NCBI GenBank assembly: GCA_002179805.1
Contig: NAVB01000178.1
Span: 1 to 57,783 of the forward strand
Length of the DNA stretch: 57,783 nt
Reading direction: 5' to 3'
Origin: Acanthamoeba lenticulata
Taxonomy: Eukaryota > Discosea > Longamoebia > Acanthamoebidae
A program made the translations under genes and the position numbers. Shown here in pieces: positions 9,895 to 20,612 of this stretch. The notes under the pieces are model-generated. The model made no database searches and was not told the DNA's origin. It worked only from the letters and a program-made list of their open reading frames with translations. Each line of letters opens with the position of its first letter. The stretch's first letter is position 1.

Positions 9895-11319
9895 TCAGAC
9901 CACGTCCTCGACGTGCTCGTCATCCATCCGCACCTGCTCCACCACCTGAGCCGCAATCGACGAACTGCGCAATCGCACAGCTTGCACAAATCGCTCCATG
10001 CCTAGTCAAGAGACGTCAGTGGAAGAGACGTCAGTGAAGTGCAACGTTGAGTGCGGAGGGAGTTCATGTGACATACCAGAGTCCGCACGATCGCGCGTTG
10101 GTGCGTCTGGAAGAATGCCCTCTGCGCGCTCGACGTCTTTCTCGTCGACGGTTTTGGGCTTTGGCGTGCCGCTTGTTCGCAGCTCGGTCAACTTGCGGTC
10201 TCGCACAGCGTGACCGTTTTCGCCATCACCAGAGCTCCTCCTCCGGGCCTTGTCGTCGTCCGCGTCAAGAGAGTCCAAATCGCTTTCCTCGGCGTTGCCC
10301 GTCATCTGCTTGAGGCGCTCTTTGCGGAGGTCGTTCCGCGCCTTGCGCCAGATGGCAAAGAGGATGTAGGCGCCATAGATTTGCGACACGAACAGAATGC
10401 CTGCCGTCGGCCCGAACGTGTAATACCTGCACCGAACGCGTGCGAGCGTGCGTGTCCGTGAGATGACCGGAGTGATCGACGCCGCGAGGCTTTAGCTCCG
10501 GGGGTGAAAAGAACGAGCACGAAAACAAGACAAAAAGCGCCAAAAAAACGAGGACAGAGGTAACAGTCGCGGTAACAACAGCAAATCAAACAAGATAGTC
10601 CTAAACAAGAACGACTGTGTTCTGTGCATCTTAAGGTAAGGGGCGAAAGTAAAGTGGGGAGGGAAGGGGAGGCGGTACCAGAAATCGTCACCGCCGTCCA
10701 CAACGATTTGAATAGTCCAGGCGAGAAAGCCCGTCTTGCTGACGAGGGTGAAGACCGAGGCAAAGAGCATGGGCCACAGGCACCACTCCTTCTTCACGCG
10801 GTAAAGGATGAGGGCGAAGAAGGTGCTCTGCTCCGTGAGTGCCGTAAGTCCGAGAGTGAAGACACCGCGCACGGAGACGATCTTTCCGTTGTACTGGTAG
10901 CGGTAAACGGCGAGGAGCACGAGCAGCATGGTGCTCACGTGGTGGAGCATGAGCGACTTGGGTATCGCAATCTTGTAGGCAATCTCGTAGAGGTAGAGGT
11001 TGACCACAAACACGGCGATAAGGACAATGCCTCGCAGCGTCGACTCCTCCGGCGGGTTGCTGCCGGTGAAGAGCTGGACGCCAAAGACGATCCACGGCAC
11101 CAAGAGGCAAGTCGTAACAACCAATTCGCTCACATAGACGAGGAAGTTGCGCTGCTGTAGCTTGGATAGCTTGCGGAAGGGCCGGAAGAGGTGGGTCAGC
11201 GCAAACTCTAGCCCCGAAAAAATGACGTAGTAGGCGAGGAAGCTGTAGATGAAGCTGAAGGAGAACGAGTCCGGCTCGTAGGCGAAAATGAATGGGCGGC
11301 ACGCCGTCGTCGCCGACAT
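9895..11319 (-). CDS. TLC (TRAM-LAG1-CLN8) domain membrane protein
   Basis: Three exons (11319-10679, 10426-10077, 10001-9895) splice in frame to 365 residues. The N-terminal 240 residues contain about six hydrophobic helices. These include LVYVSELVVTTCLLVPWIVF, LIAVFVVNLYLYEIAYKI and the SLMLHHVSTMLLVLLAVY segment, whose double His is the typical TLC-domain feature. A helix spanning the first splice site is followed by a basic, Ser/Asp-rich cytoplasmic tail with likely phosphorylation sites. TLC proteins sit in the ER or plasma membrane and handle lipids (ceramide synthases, TRAM, TLCD proteins). The ceramide-synthase Lag1 motif is not complete here, so a TLCD-like role in membrane lipid composition is more likely than ceramide synthesis. 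The start is the ATG at 11319; the frame is open upstream only through non-ATG codons. Confidence 0.75.
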
Positions 11320-11724
11320 AGTGACCGCGCTGCTCAATGGTTTTTTGTCTCAACAGAAAATGGAGTAACTTGAGGGTTTAATTGTCTCTGCATTACTTGG
11401 GCGGAGCACTATGGGTAAGAGTCCGTTCCTGCCTCCGCTTCCACCAGTGGGGTGGTCAGCAACTCTGGTTCTCCGGTTTGTCCGTTGCGAACAAATTGCA
11501 TCTTCGCCAATGAGCTTTGAGCAATCTAATAAGTCCGCGCCGCGCACCTGTTTTATCGAACCGGTGCGTGTTGCGCGCTGTTCGTGTCAAGGGCCCACAA
11601 AGCACTTTTTTGCCTTGCGGAACGTGGGCCTCTGCTTCCTGCTGTGCGGCTTTGTTCAGGATGAAAACATAAAGAAAATGTCATTTTATTTTTATTTTCC
11701 AGCGCGAAGTTGGTGTGGGTCAAG
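11320..11724. promoter_or_regulatory. Divergent intergenic region, TLC gene / RNA-binding gene
   Basis: These 405 bp lie between two divergent start codons, so they must hold both promoters. I see no clear TATA box, ORF or RNA gene. A short AT-rich tract (about 11670-11700) precedes the plus-strand gene and could be a 5' UTR intron end or promoter element. Confidence 0.6.
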
Positions 11725-13567
11725 ATGGCGTACGAGGCACCACCACAGAGCTATGTGAGCCCCGGACAGCAGTATTCTGGAGGCCAGGAAATGGGAGGGG
11801 ACATGATGGGGGATGATAAACGCACTCTGTGGGTGGGCGACATTGACGCCTGGATGGACGACAACTACCTGCGCTCGTTGTTCGCTACGGCAGCCGGAGT
11901 CATCAACGCAAAGGTTATACGGGACAAACTCACTGGCGCGCCTGCTGGCTACGGCTTCATCGAATTCCAGTCCCCTGAAGGGGCCGCACACGTACTCAAC
12001 CAGTACAACAACGTACCGATTCCTGGTGTCGGGCGAGCCTTCCGTCTCAATTGGGCAACCTTTGGTATCAATGCGAGGTGCGGTCATGGTCCATCACTCC
12101 CTCAAATCGCAACGCCGCAGCCCAACGTCACGAGCCTTCTCGTTTATGTTTTTAATTTTTTTAATTTTTATTATTATTAATTTATTTATTAATCCACAAT
12201 GTACTACAGACGACCAGATGCGGGGCCTGAGTTCTCGCTGTTTGTGGGCGATGTTGCACCCGAGGTTAACGATATGCAGCTGCAGGTAGCGCTGCGCTCC
12301 ACGGCTCATCACTTGCTATTTAAGATTGAATTTAATCGAATCTGGTGCTTGGGCGCACTTTCTTGTCCAGGCATTCTTCGCCCCGCGCTATCGATCTGTC
12401 AAAGCGGCCAAGGTCGTCACTGATCCCGCCACCGGCGCCTCAAGGGGTACCGCCTCCTCTTTGCTCATCTCTCCACCAAACGTGCCTCTCATGCTCTGCG
12501 TCCGCGCCGCTGATGCCACCAGGCTACGGCTTCGTACGGTTCAGCGACGAGACCGAGTGCTATGCGGCAATGAGCGAGATGCAGGGCGCCGTGCTCGCTG
12601 GCCGCGCACTGCGGCTCAGCCAGGCCACCCCGAAGAAGTCGGCCGCCTCCATGACCATGCCTATGGGCATGCCACCCATGGGCGGCATGCCTCCACCCAT
12701 GCCTGCGATGGGAATGGCCCCCTCGATGGCCGCCGGTACCGGGTCGGAGCAGACCGACCCATCGAACACAACCATCTTTGTCGGCAATCTTGACGCCTCC
12801 GTCACCGAAGACGAGCTCCGCGGGTACCGCGTCCTCCATTCCGAATTTGCGACAACCGATTGACTGACTGAGTTTGGCGCGGGGGGCACAGCCACTTCAT
12901 GCCCTTTGGCGAGCTGGTCTACGTGCGCGTGCCGCCAGGCAAGAACTGCGGCTTCGTCCAGTATGGTGCGCAGCTTCCCCCCCCCCCGACCCGCCTCCTC
13001 TGACTTGCATGCTCATATGCGCCTCGCTTGTGCTGTGGCGCCCGCGCAGTGCACCGGTCATGCGCCGAGAACGCGATACTCCGCTTGCACGGCCAGATGA
13101 TCGGCTCCCTCCCGTGCCGGCTGTCCTGGGGCCGGACCGGCGGCCGGACCACCGCCGCGCGACCCGCCCCGGCCGCTGCCCCGATGATGCCCTATGGCTA
13201 CGGAGCCGGCGCGGGCTACCCGGCCGCGGCCTATTCGATGCCTCCGGCAGGCTATGCCGACTACTATGGGGTCGGCGCCGGAGGCATGATGTCGGCTCCG
13301 GCCATGGCCTCGCACTACGCGGCGGCGCCTTACGCGGCGCCAACGGCAGCGCCAACGGCGCCCGTGGCTACGGCAGCAGCAGCAGCAGCGGAGGAGAGCT
13401 TTGACTTGACGCAGGCCATCGAGAAGGTGGTCGAGCGACAAAACGAGACCTTTGTCGAGGGGCACATGGGCTACCTTGTACCAAGCTGCTCCTGGGCGCC
13501 TTCCAACCACGCCGACCTGCCGCCGTTCAGTACGGCCGGCGCCTCGGACTTCCTCGGCTCGAACTGA
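11725..13567 (+). CDS. Three-RRM RNA-binding protein (RBP45/RBP47, NGR1/NAM8 type)
   Basis: The start is ATG 11725. Seven exons splice with maintained frame; the first ends at 12077 and the last ends at the stop 13565-13567. RRM1 begins TLWVGDIDAWMDDNYL and has GYGFIEF. RRM2 begins FSLFVGDVAPEVND and has GYGFVRF across a splice. RRM3 begins NTTIFVGNLDASVTEDEL and ends CAENAILRLHGQMIG then RLSWGR, which is characteristic of plant RBP45/47 and yeast Ngr1/Nam8. Between RRM2 and RRM3 lies a Met/Pro/Gly-rich linker, and the C-terminus is Ala/Tyr/Gly-rich and disordered. Such proteins bind poly(U) or poly(A) and act in splicing or in mRNA turnover and stress granules. The low-complexity tail would suit granule assembly; this is inference. 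Confidence 0.88.
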
Positions 13568-13709
13568 ACCTCTTCCTCTTCCCTTCTTCTGTCTCTTCAT
13601 CATGGTTTCTGGTGTAGATAACAACGATAAATACAATAATTAATCTCATTTCTTGATATATTTTTCGATAATTGGAACAAAAGAAGCGCTTCTTCGTGCC
13701 GCGAGAACC

Positions 13710-14648
13710 ATGTTGGGGTCGTCACGGTTGACGGCGCTGGTTACCGACATGCGCCTGTACGACGCGCAGCTGGTGGCGCAGATAGAACGCGGCTCCTGGG
13801 CGCCGCATGAGCTCAACGGCCCCTGGTTGTCGGGCGAATCGCCCCTCCACGCCGCCATTCAGGTCTGCTCATCCCCTCCTCTCCTCTTCCCCCCCCCCCA
13901 ACCCAATAACTATATGTTCTCTACTTGCTGCCCTTCCTGACGTGGTGTGACCGGCACAGGCAGGGAGAAGCGTGCAGGTGGTTTCCGCGCTGATAGAGAA
14001 GGGGGCCGACGTCAACCGGGTCTATTCCAAGCACAGCTTCCTCCTCAACATCCTCTCGCCGGTTTTCACGATAGGTTCCATCGTCTTCCTGGTGGCCTTT
14101 ATCTACCTGGAGGGCTCACTGGTCACGGCGCTGCTGCTCGCCCACCTCGAGGCCGGCGCGGTGTGGTGGGTCCTCTGGTTCCTCGTGTGGGCCGCAGCTC
14201 CGATGATGTGTGACGCTCAAGCGCTCAGCCTGAGCTTGGTGTGGACCGGGTCCATCGCCCTCACCCAATGGCTCACCTTCTCGGTCGTATGGAACACGTT
14301 GACGAGTATGTTGGTGGAGCTCCTCTGTTTGCTCTATGGGCTCGCAATGCTGCTCGAGGGCCTCACCCACCAACGCCACTTTGGCCTTAATGCTCAGGGT
14401 ACGCTACCTTGAGACGTACCGTTCGTGCACCGTTGAGCCCACCACTGAGCTGTGGCCGTGCAGGATGGACGCCTCTGCACATGGCATGCCACTTTGGCGA
14501 AGAGGACATAGTGCGGGAGCTGGTGGTCAAGGGTGCCAACGTACGTGCCACGGACGACAAGCAGCGCTTGCCCCTCGACGTGGCCTCGTCCGACCGCAAG
14601 CAAGTCATTGCGGCAGCGCTACGCTGTGGTGGCGTCAGCACGACCTAG
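13710..14648 (+). CDS. Ankyrin-repeat protein with a membrane domain inserted between repeats
   Basis: Three exons (13710-13862, 13960-14398, 14464-14648) give 258 residues. Exon 1 ends in the start of an ankyrin repeat (ESPLHAAIQ), and exon 2 completes it (VVSALIEKGADVN). About 120 strongly hydrophobic residues with four predicted helices follow. They include FTIGSIVFLVAFIYL, AGAVWWVLWFLVWAA and LLCLLYGLAMLLEGL. Exon 3 then resumes canonical ankyrin repeats (GWTPLHMACHFGEEDIV, ELVVKGANVRATDDKQRLPL). The membrane block thus sits within the ankyrin region, an odd order. The ATG at 13710 is preferred because the upstream in-frame sequence is AT-rich and lacks another ATG. Function is unknown. 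It lies immediately upstream of the membrane histidine kinase, and a shared function is only conjecture. Confidence 0.72.
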
Positions 14649-15093
14649 ATGTTGTGTGCAAAGCGAAAACGACTCCTGGCAAATTGCCGACGTGGTTGCT
14701 GTGCAACGCGGAGAGAGGTTCACAGTTCTCGCTCTTCTTCCCGCGACCATTTGCCGTTGTTAGGGAACTCAAGAACATCTCTTTATAAGGCATGACCCAG
14801 CCCAGCAAAGCATATGGGACCTGGCCATCAAAGGAGAAAGTGATCGTACTGCCGTTTCCAAGGCGAGCAAAAAGTCAGCTGCCTGGTCCTTTCTTGGTTC
14901 AGGCCACGCATGATCGTGAGTGGCTGCCTCCTAGCGCCGGTTGGGGCTGCCGTTTCTACGGCAAAGACTACCAAGCACGACGCCACGGAACTCTCAACAT
15001 CAGGTGGTGAGTCTCCGGGACCGGACGAAGCAAGCCGCGGCCTTGACGGGAGAGCATTAACAGCAAGAATTGGCTTGAGCCAACACAACGTCC
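14649..15093. promoter_or_regulatory. Intergenic region upstream of the histidine kinase
   Basis: The 445 bp between the ankyrin gene stop and the kinase start contain only short open stretches. One of these, from ATG 14910, ends in a good donor-like GTGAGT near 15007, but no acceptor joins it in frame to the kinase. It was therefore treated as non-coding or 5' UTR. Confidence 0.5.
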
Positions 15094-17103
15094 ATGCCGC
15101 TTTCGTTTGTCTTTGTGGCGTGGGACTCTGATCTCATCTCGACGATGCTTGCGCTCCTTTCACTCATCCTTCCCCTTGTGCCCTGTCTCGACTGGACACA
15201 AATGAACTCAACGGACTGGCATAAGATGCTCCGGACTACGGTGGACGTGATTCCTGCCACGCTTTACAACTTTGCCTTACTGAGCTTCATCATCATGTCC
15301 GGAGGCTCAAGCAAGTTGCTGGTCCCTTGCCTGGCTGCGGTGCCTTTGTTGTTTCTCCACGGCGGCAAATCAGAAATGGCCTTTGCGGCCCTCTTGGCGG
15401 TCACTGGACAGAGCTTTCTCCTGCGGTTGGTCGTCTTGGACGACTCTTCAACGTACGAGGAGAAGATGCTCGCCTTCCTTGGTATAGTCACCTCCCGCAT
15501 CTGGGTTGATGGTCATGTCGAGCTCACATCTCCCCATTACGCGTGCACAGCCGACGTGTTGCTCTTTGCCCTCGTGGCCATTGCTGGTGCCTGGAGCAAC
15601 TGCTACTGGCGGATGTTGCTGAGCAATCTTGCTAGTTTGCTGGAGGCCAAGCGCAACTTCGTGGCGGCCATGACGCACGAGCTTCGCACACCTGTCCACG
15701 GGATCGTCGCGATGGTACGTGAGCTTCATGAGGACCTACTCGACGCTTCCGTCAGCCAAGACCTCAAGGAAGCGCAAGAGGTCGTCGCAATCATCTCCAA
15801 TTGCGCCAACCACCTGTTTGCTCTCGTTGACAACGTGCTCGACTTCGAGCGTCTTGATGCCGGCCAGCTTCGTCTCGAGCGCATTCCGTTCAGCCCCGCC
15901 GACGAGGTCATCCGCGCTCTGGGCATAGTTCGTGGGCTCGCCAGCCACAAAGGCCTTCACCTCCGCTTCAACCGATCGTCAACGGACGAGATCGTACGCG
16001 GCGTCGCCGACTGCGGAGAGCCACGCCAGCGGCGGCGACGTCTCGGGGACCCAGTGCGCTTCCGCCAGGTGTTGCTCAACACCCTCAACAACGCCTGCAA
16101 GTTCACGCCCCAGGGCGGCTCGGTGACCGTGACCCTCAACGACGGGGACGACGACTGCGTGGCCGTGGCCGTGGTCGACACCGGCGTGGGCATCGCGCCG
16201 GATCAGCTGCCCCGCCTCTTCGCCCACTTTGCGCAAGCCGACCCGTCCGTGTTTCGTCGCTTTGGCGGGTCGGGCCTGGGCCTGGTCATCTCCAAGCAGC
16301 TGTGCGAGGCCATGGGCGGCTCGATCACGTGCGAGAGCCGGCTGGGCCAAGGCTCCACCTTTGAGTTCAGGGTCCCCCTCCCGCTGGTTCCCGACGAGCC
16401 CAACCCGTCGCCCCCAGCCATGGACGTCGATCAGCCCGAGGAGGCCACGGGCATCCCAGGTTGCATGGGCGCCGCAGCGGACAACAAGCCGGGCGCCGAA
16501 GCCGAACAACAACAACAAGAACAGCATGGTGGACAGGAAGTGGAGGTGTCGTCGACGGAGGGGCTGCGCGTGTTGCTGGTGGAGGACAACCCGATCAACC
16601 AGAGGGTCGGTACGCGCATGCTGTCGCGGCTGGGCTGCGCCACGCATGTGGTGGCCAACGGCGTCGAATGCCTGGGCGCCATCGACCGCGCCACCAGCCT
16701 GACGGGCGCTGCCGCCGATGATGATGGCGATGACACGGGCCAAGGCGGCTTTGACGTCATCCTCATGGACTGCCACATGCCTGTGCTCGACGGCTTCCAA
16801 ACGGCCGAGGAGATCCGACGACGCGAGGGCGCGTTCGACGGCCCACGGCAGGGCCACGGCGGCGGCGTGCCCATCCTCGCGCTGACGGCCACGGCCACGC
16901 CGGAGCATGCCCAGCGGTGCCGCATGGCCGGCATGTCCGACGTCCTGTTCAAGCCCCTTCGCCGGGAGGCCCTGCAGGCCGCCCTGGCCAAGTGGGCGCC
17001 GTCGCCCGCCAAGCTGACGGCGCTCCTCCCGGAGGCCCTCTTGTCGCCGCGGCTCCTCTCGTGCCGCGAGCTCAACGGCTCGGGCGAGGCCATCTGCAAG
17101 TAA
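15094..17103 (+). CDS. Membrane-bound hybrid histidine kinase (HisKA-HATPase-REC)
   Basis: This intronless gene encodes 669 residues. The first 180 residues hold about six hydrophobic segments and form a membrane sensor with no family I recognise. The H-box FVAAMTHELRTPVHGI places the phospho-acceptor at His195. The N-box RQVLLNTLNNACKF, the G1 box VDTGVGIA and the G2 box RFGGSGLGLVIS make a complete ATP-binding domain near residues 320-430. After a Gln-rich linker, a receiver domain begins at RVLLVEDNPINQRV, with phospho-acceptor Asp559 in LMDCHMPVLDG and the conserved Lys in LFKPLRREAL. All catalytic residues are present, so phosphorelay is expected. The histidine-containing phosphotransfer partner is not in this window. 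The receiver has an acidic insertion (ADDDGDDTGQGG). Lack of introns in an intron-rich region is notable but does not prove transfer from bacteria. Confidence 0.92.
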   Translation: MPLSFVFVAWDSDLISTMLALLSLILPLVPCLDWTQMNSTDWHKMLRTTVDVIPATLYNFALLSFIIMSGGSSKLLVPCLAAVPLLFLHGGKSEMAFAALLAVTGQSFLLRLVVLDDSSTYEEKMLAFLGIVTSRIWVDGHVELTSPHYACTADVLLFALVAIAGAWSNCYWRMLLSNLASLLEAKRNFVAAMTHELRTPVHGIVAMVRELHEDLLDASVSQDLKEAQEVVAIISNCANHLFALVDNVLDFERLDAGQLRLERIPFSPADEVIRALGIVRGLASHKGLHLRFNRSSTDEIVRGVADCGEPRQRRRRLGDPVRFRQVLLNTLNNACKFTPQGGSVTVTLNDGDDDCVAVAVVDTGVGIAPDQLPRLFAHFAQADPSVFRRFGGSGLGLVISKQLCEAMGGSITCESRLGQGSTFEFRVPLPLVPDEPNPSPPAMDVDQPEEATGIPGCMGAAADNKPGAEAEQQQQEQHGGQEVEVSSTEGLRVLLVEDNPINQRVGTRMLSRLGCATHVVANGVECLGAIDRATSLTGAAADDDGDDTGQGGFDVILMDCHMPVLDGFQTAEEIRRREGAFDGPRQGHGGGVPILALTATATPEHAQRCRMAGMSDVLFKPLRREALQAALAKWAPSPAKLTALLPEALLSPRLLSCRELNGSGEAICK

Positions 17104-17168
17104 ACAACAAACCAACAAGAATAAAAAAAAAGAAATTGAATAACAAAATGCTGGCAGGCAACAGCTGC

Positions 17169-18107
17169 TCACGATTGCTTGCTCGTCTTGTCGTCCGAAG
17201 CTGGGGCGGCCTTCTTCTGCGCCTCCTTCTCGGCCTTCCGCTTCTCCTCTTCTTCCTTGGCGCGGGCGGCGATCTTCTTGATGACCTCGAGCATCTGGTC
17301 GTCGTCCTCGCCCTTGGAGCCATAGTCGTCCTCCAGGTCCTCGTCGTCGTCTTCGCCGGGCGTGGGCGGATCGGGGAAGGCCTCACGCGGCAGGTCGAAC
17401 CCGAGCTTCTTCAACTGTGCCCGTTCTCCCTCTGGGTCCTGCCAATAACAAAAATATTAATAATGCTATTAAAAAAAATAAATAAAAAAAATTGAAATGG
17501 GGTGAAGAACCTCAACGGTGGAGAGGACACTCATCTGAATGAAGCCTTTGAGGGAAACGCTGGTTGGTCGCCGCCCGACCTTTTCCTCCGCGACGTCCTC
17601 GAACATCATTAGAAGTCCGCCATAGGTGTGCTTATCGGTTGCCTCCTCGCCGCTGGCGTGCAGCATGCTGTTAAATTCGCGCAAATTGAGGAAGCCGTCC
17701 TTATCTCTGTCGAATCGGGTGAAGATTTGCGTGATTATGTCCACATAATGGTCCGTTGCGTCGCCGTTTTCGTCGATGAGCTTTTTGATTTCCACAGGGG
17801 CGGACGCCACAGCTACCTCGCCCTCCATCTCTCCTCTCAATTCCTTAGCCAAGAATGCAAGTCCGACTGGCCCCAAAGAAATTTCTCTGGGGCAGCTGAA
17901 AAAGTAATTGATTTGTTAATGATTTTTTTGTTTTTTGTTTTTTTGATTTGGCAGTTGAGGAGGACAGGCAACGTGGGTTGAGGGGCGATGGATTTGTTTA
18001 GACGTGGTCCGAACCCTCCCGGGCCCATGCACTTACCGTTGGCCCTTCGCAGGCGCGAGTTCACCAGCCAGCGCCTCGATCCAAGCCTCGTGCGTCTGCA
18101 CTCCCAT
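17169..18107 (-). CDS. EF-hand calcium-binding protein
   Basis: Three exons (18107-18037, 17895-17511, 17438-17169) join in frame to 241 residues. Exon 1 ends in a consensus GTAAGT donor. One canonical EF-hand loop is visible, DRDKDGFLNLRE, preceded by IITQIFTRF, so calcium binding is likely. A second, less regular helical region follows (HTYGGLLMMFEDVAEEKVG, then SLKGFIQMSVLST) and may pair with it as a degenerate hand. The C-terminus is acidic (GEDDDEDLEDDYG) and then Lys/Glu/Ala-rich and helical (AKEEEEKRKAEKEAQKK). No signal peptide is visible. The specific family was not recognised. The start lies only 79 bp from the divergent DCAF10-like start. Confidence 0.72.
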
Positions 18108-18186
18108 CTTCGTGGTGGTGCCAGCCTGACCTTGCCGCGCGCGGCCGCGCGTGAGCGCACAGGTGGTGCAGCAGCTGGCCGCGAAC
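18108..18186. promoter_or_regulatory. Very compact bidirectional promoter (79 bp between start codons)
   Basis: The EF-hand start (18107, minus) and the preferred DCAF10-like start (ATG 18187, plus) are separated by 79 bp, so both 5' UTRs and core promoters must fit here or overlap the genes. The segment is very GC-rich (GCGCGCGGCCGCGCG near 18135-18150). If DCAF10 instead begins at an upstream exon, the spacing would change. Confidence 0.45.
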
Positions 18187-20612
18187 ATGAGCGCCGTCTC
18201 GTGGCGCGACGAGGGCAGCGGCGGACGTGCCGTGTTCAACCTCGAGTGGCGCCCAGACGGCAACGTGCTGGTGGCCGTGGGCGACGACGGCGCCGTGCGG
18301 CTGTACGACCCGTTCGACTCGCGCCGACCGTGTCAGCGCATCGAGCACGCGCACGACAGCAGCGTCAACGTCGCGCGCTTCCTGGACGACCACCTCCTCG
18401 TCACCGGCAGCGATGACGAGACCCTCAAGCTGTTTGACCTCCGGGCCACAGGCGGCGGCCGCTGTGTGAACACGTTTCACGGGCACGCCGGGTGGGTCAA
18501 GAACGTCGATCCGTTCGACCGCGGCGGGCGGCAGCTCATCTCGACGGCCTTTGACGGCACCGTCCGCCTGTGGGACCTCGCTGGCGCCTATCCGCCCAGC
18601 GTCGGCACCCAGGCAGGGCCCGACAACGTCCTCTTCCAGCACAACGGCATCGCTCGCATCGCTTTCTTCAGGCCCGACGACGACACCGACGACAGCCACA
18701 ACGACTTTATGTCTCTTGACGGTGAAAACGATGACCATGAAGATGATGAAGATGATGAAGACGATGATTCTCATCACGGCAGCGGCGCGCGACTGATCGT
18801 GTCGCTCACCAACGGCAGCGTGATCGTGTTCCACAACCTTGACGTCTCCACGACGGCCAAGCGTCAGGTTTGAACCGCATTGTGGCGCTTTCGATGATGT
18901 CTTCTCTCTGACGCGCGCGGCGGACCACGCAGGAGCTGCTGGAGACGGACGTGACGGCCCTGTGCGACTTCCTCGAGGGCGGCGGCACCATGCGCGTGGA
19001 GGCCATCGGGTCGCCGTCTTGGCTCTCTTCGCCCTCCTCCCCGTCGGTCGCAGAGGAGGACGAGCACAGCGAGCATGACGATGATGATGATGACGACGAG
19101 GATGAAGAAGATGAAGACGAGGACGGCCACAGAGAAGCCGGATTCTCTGCGATGGCCGGTATGCCCATTCCGCGCTCGTCGCGCGAGGCCGTGTCATCGC
19201 CCATCCCCTTTGCGCCCATTCCATACTCGCCGTCGACATCGCGCCAGGGCCCGCGCCTGCCGGCCCTCGTATCAGACGACTCATCGCCCTCTTCATCCTC
19301 TTCCTCTTCCTCTTCCTCATCCTCATCCTCGTCGCCCTCTCCGCCGTGGTCCCCCTCCTCGACGTCACCGCTGCCGCGGGCCTTCCTCCGCAAATCCAAC
19401 CGCGTGGAGATCTTGTGGGAGGTGCGTCGCCTCCCCTGACTTCCTCCCCCCAACCGCTCACTTACCTCCGACCTGTGCTGACAACGACAACAACAACAAC
19501 AACGATCATCATCGTCACCATTACAGCCAGACCAGTTGGGTTACTCGACATCGCTGCAAATGTCGCCCTGCGGGCGCTTCCTGCTCACGCGGTACACACA
19601 CCTGCAAACACGCACATCACGCACACGGATCTGAGCGCGTGCGTTGTGGGGACGTTGTTGCGGGATGGCGGGGCCAGGCGGCACATGTCGCGCGACGGAA
19701 GCGAGGTCTGCTGTGTGTTTGACATGGAGCGCGAGGCCACCTTTATCAACAAGCTTGTACGTGGCCACACAAGCAACTCTTGGCTTGTTCTCACACTCAT
19801 GGGCGTGCGTTTGTGTGTTTGTGTGTTGGCAGCGGGCCGAAGGGACGTCGGAGCTGACGCCCGACGAGGAGCAGATCTTATACACGCCCCGCGGGCTCGC
19901 CCGCGTCTTCCCCAACCGGCTCGTCCACCTCATCCCGGTACGCCACTTGCCCTCTCGTGCATATGTCGCGTCGTGTTCACACGCTCGAGGCGGGGCCGCC
20001 ACAGGACTCAAGCTCGGGCATGGGCTACATCAAGGAGCCGTGCTTCTCATCGCACACGCCCTATTTCATCTGCTCGCCTTACTACAAGGGGTAAAATGGC
20101 CACCGCCGCTGCCACAGCAGCCGTCCGTGACGTGGTCTCACGATAGTTGGTTGGTTGTGGTGGTTGTGGCAGGTTGCGCCTGTTTCGAGTCGAGGAGGCC
20201 TCCGCTTGGCGAGGCGCGGCGCACGACGTGCGGAGCAACCGCAGCCACTCGACGACCTGGGCGGCGTCGCTCCGACCGCGCCGCGGGTGGGCCCTCCTCA
20301 ACACACACCAGGCCCCGTACGCCTCCTCTTCTTCGTCCAGGAAGGGTCTCCTGGGACGGCACTAACGAACGACACGTCCATCTTCATCTTGACCTTCCTT
20401 GATCCAGGGTCTTGAGTTGCCGCTATCATCCCCACTTCCCGTTCGTTTTCCCCACTTGGTTGGTTCCAAGATTTTTAAGAATGCTTAAAGGGGGAGCTGT
20501 GTTACACACGCACAGGATGGTGGCCTCTGGCGGGCTGGACGGGCGAGTGTGCTTCTACTTGGGCGGACAGGACCGCCACCACCAGAACGCTGGTGTGCCG
20601 ATGCGGCACTGA
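18187..20612 (+). CDS. DCAF10: DCAF10-like WD40 protein (CUL4-DDB1 substrate receptor)
   Basis: Nine exons (18187-18867, 18933-19421, 19527-19591, 19678-19756, 19833-19937, 20005-20090, 20173-20316, 20408-20440, 20516-20612) sum to 1779 nt, an exact open frame of 592 residues. The WD40 blocks match human DCAF10/WDR32 in order: AVFNLEWRPDGNVL, HDSSVNVARFLDDHLLVTGS, GHAGWVKNVD and DGTVRLWDL. After a long spacer come MGYIKEPCFS and the closing VLSCRYHPHFP, then VASGGLDGRVCFY, the latter rebuilt from two tiny exons. The spacer is Ser/Asp/Glu-rich with acidic and polyserine runs, as in the animal protein, where the equivalent region is also Ser-rich. The role inferred from the family is substrate recognition by CUL4-DDB1. 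The ATG at 18187 is the first in frame; an upstream exon cannot be excluded. Confidence 0.85.

Noticed and set aside
14910..15131. Possible upstream exon of the histidine kinase (ATG 14910, donor-like GTGAGT near 15007)
   Set aside because: No acceptor before 15094 joins it in frame; the candidate at 15061 leads to an immediate stop.
15979..17172. 397-codon minus-strand open frame opposite the histidine kinase
   Set aside because: It has no domain and is antisense to the complete catalytic and receiver domains.
18061..19461. 466-codon minus-strand open frame over DCAF10
   Set aside because: It is antisense to WD40 exons and crosses well-supported introns; its Arg/His-rich translation has no motif.
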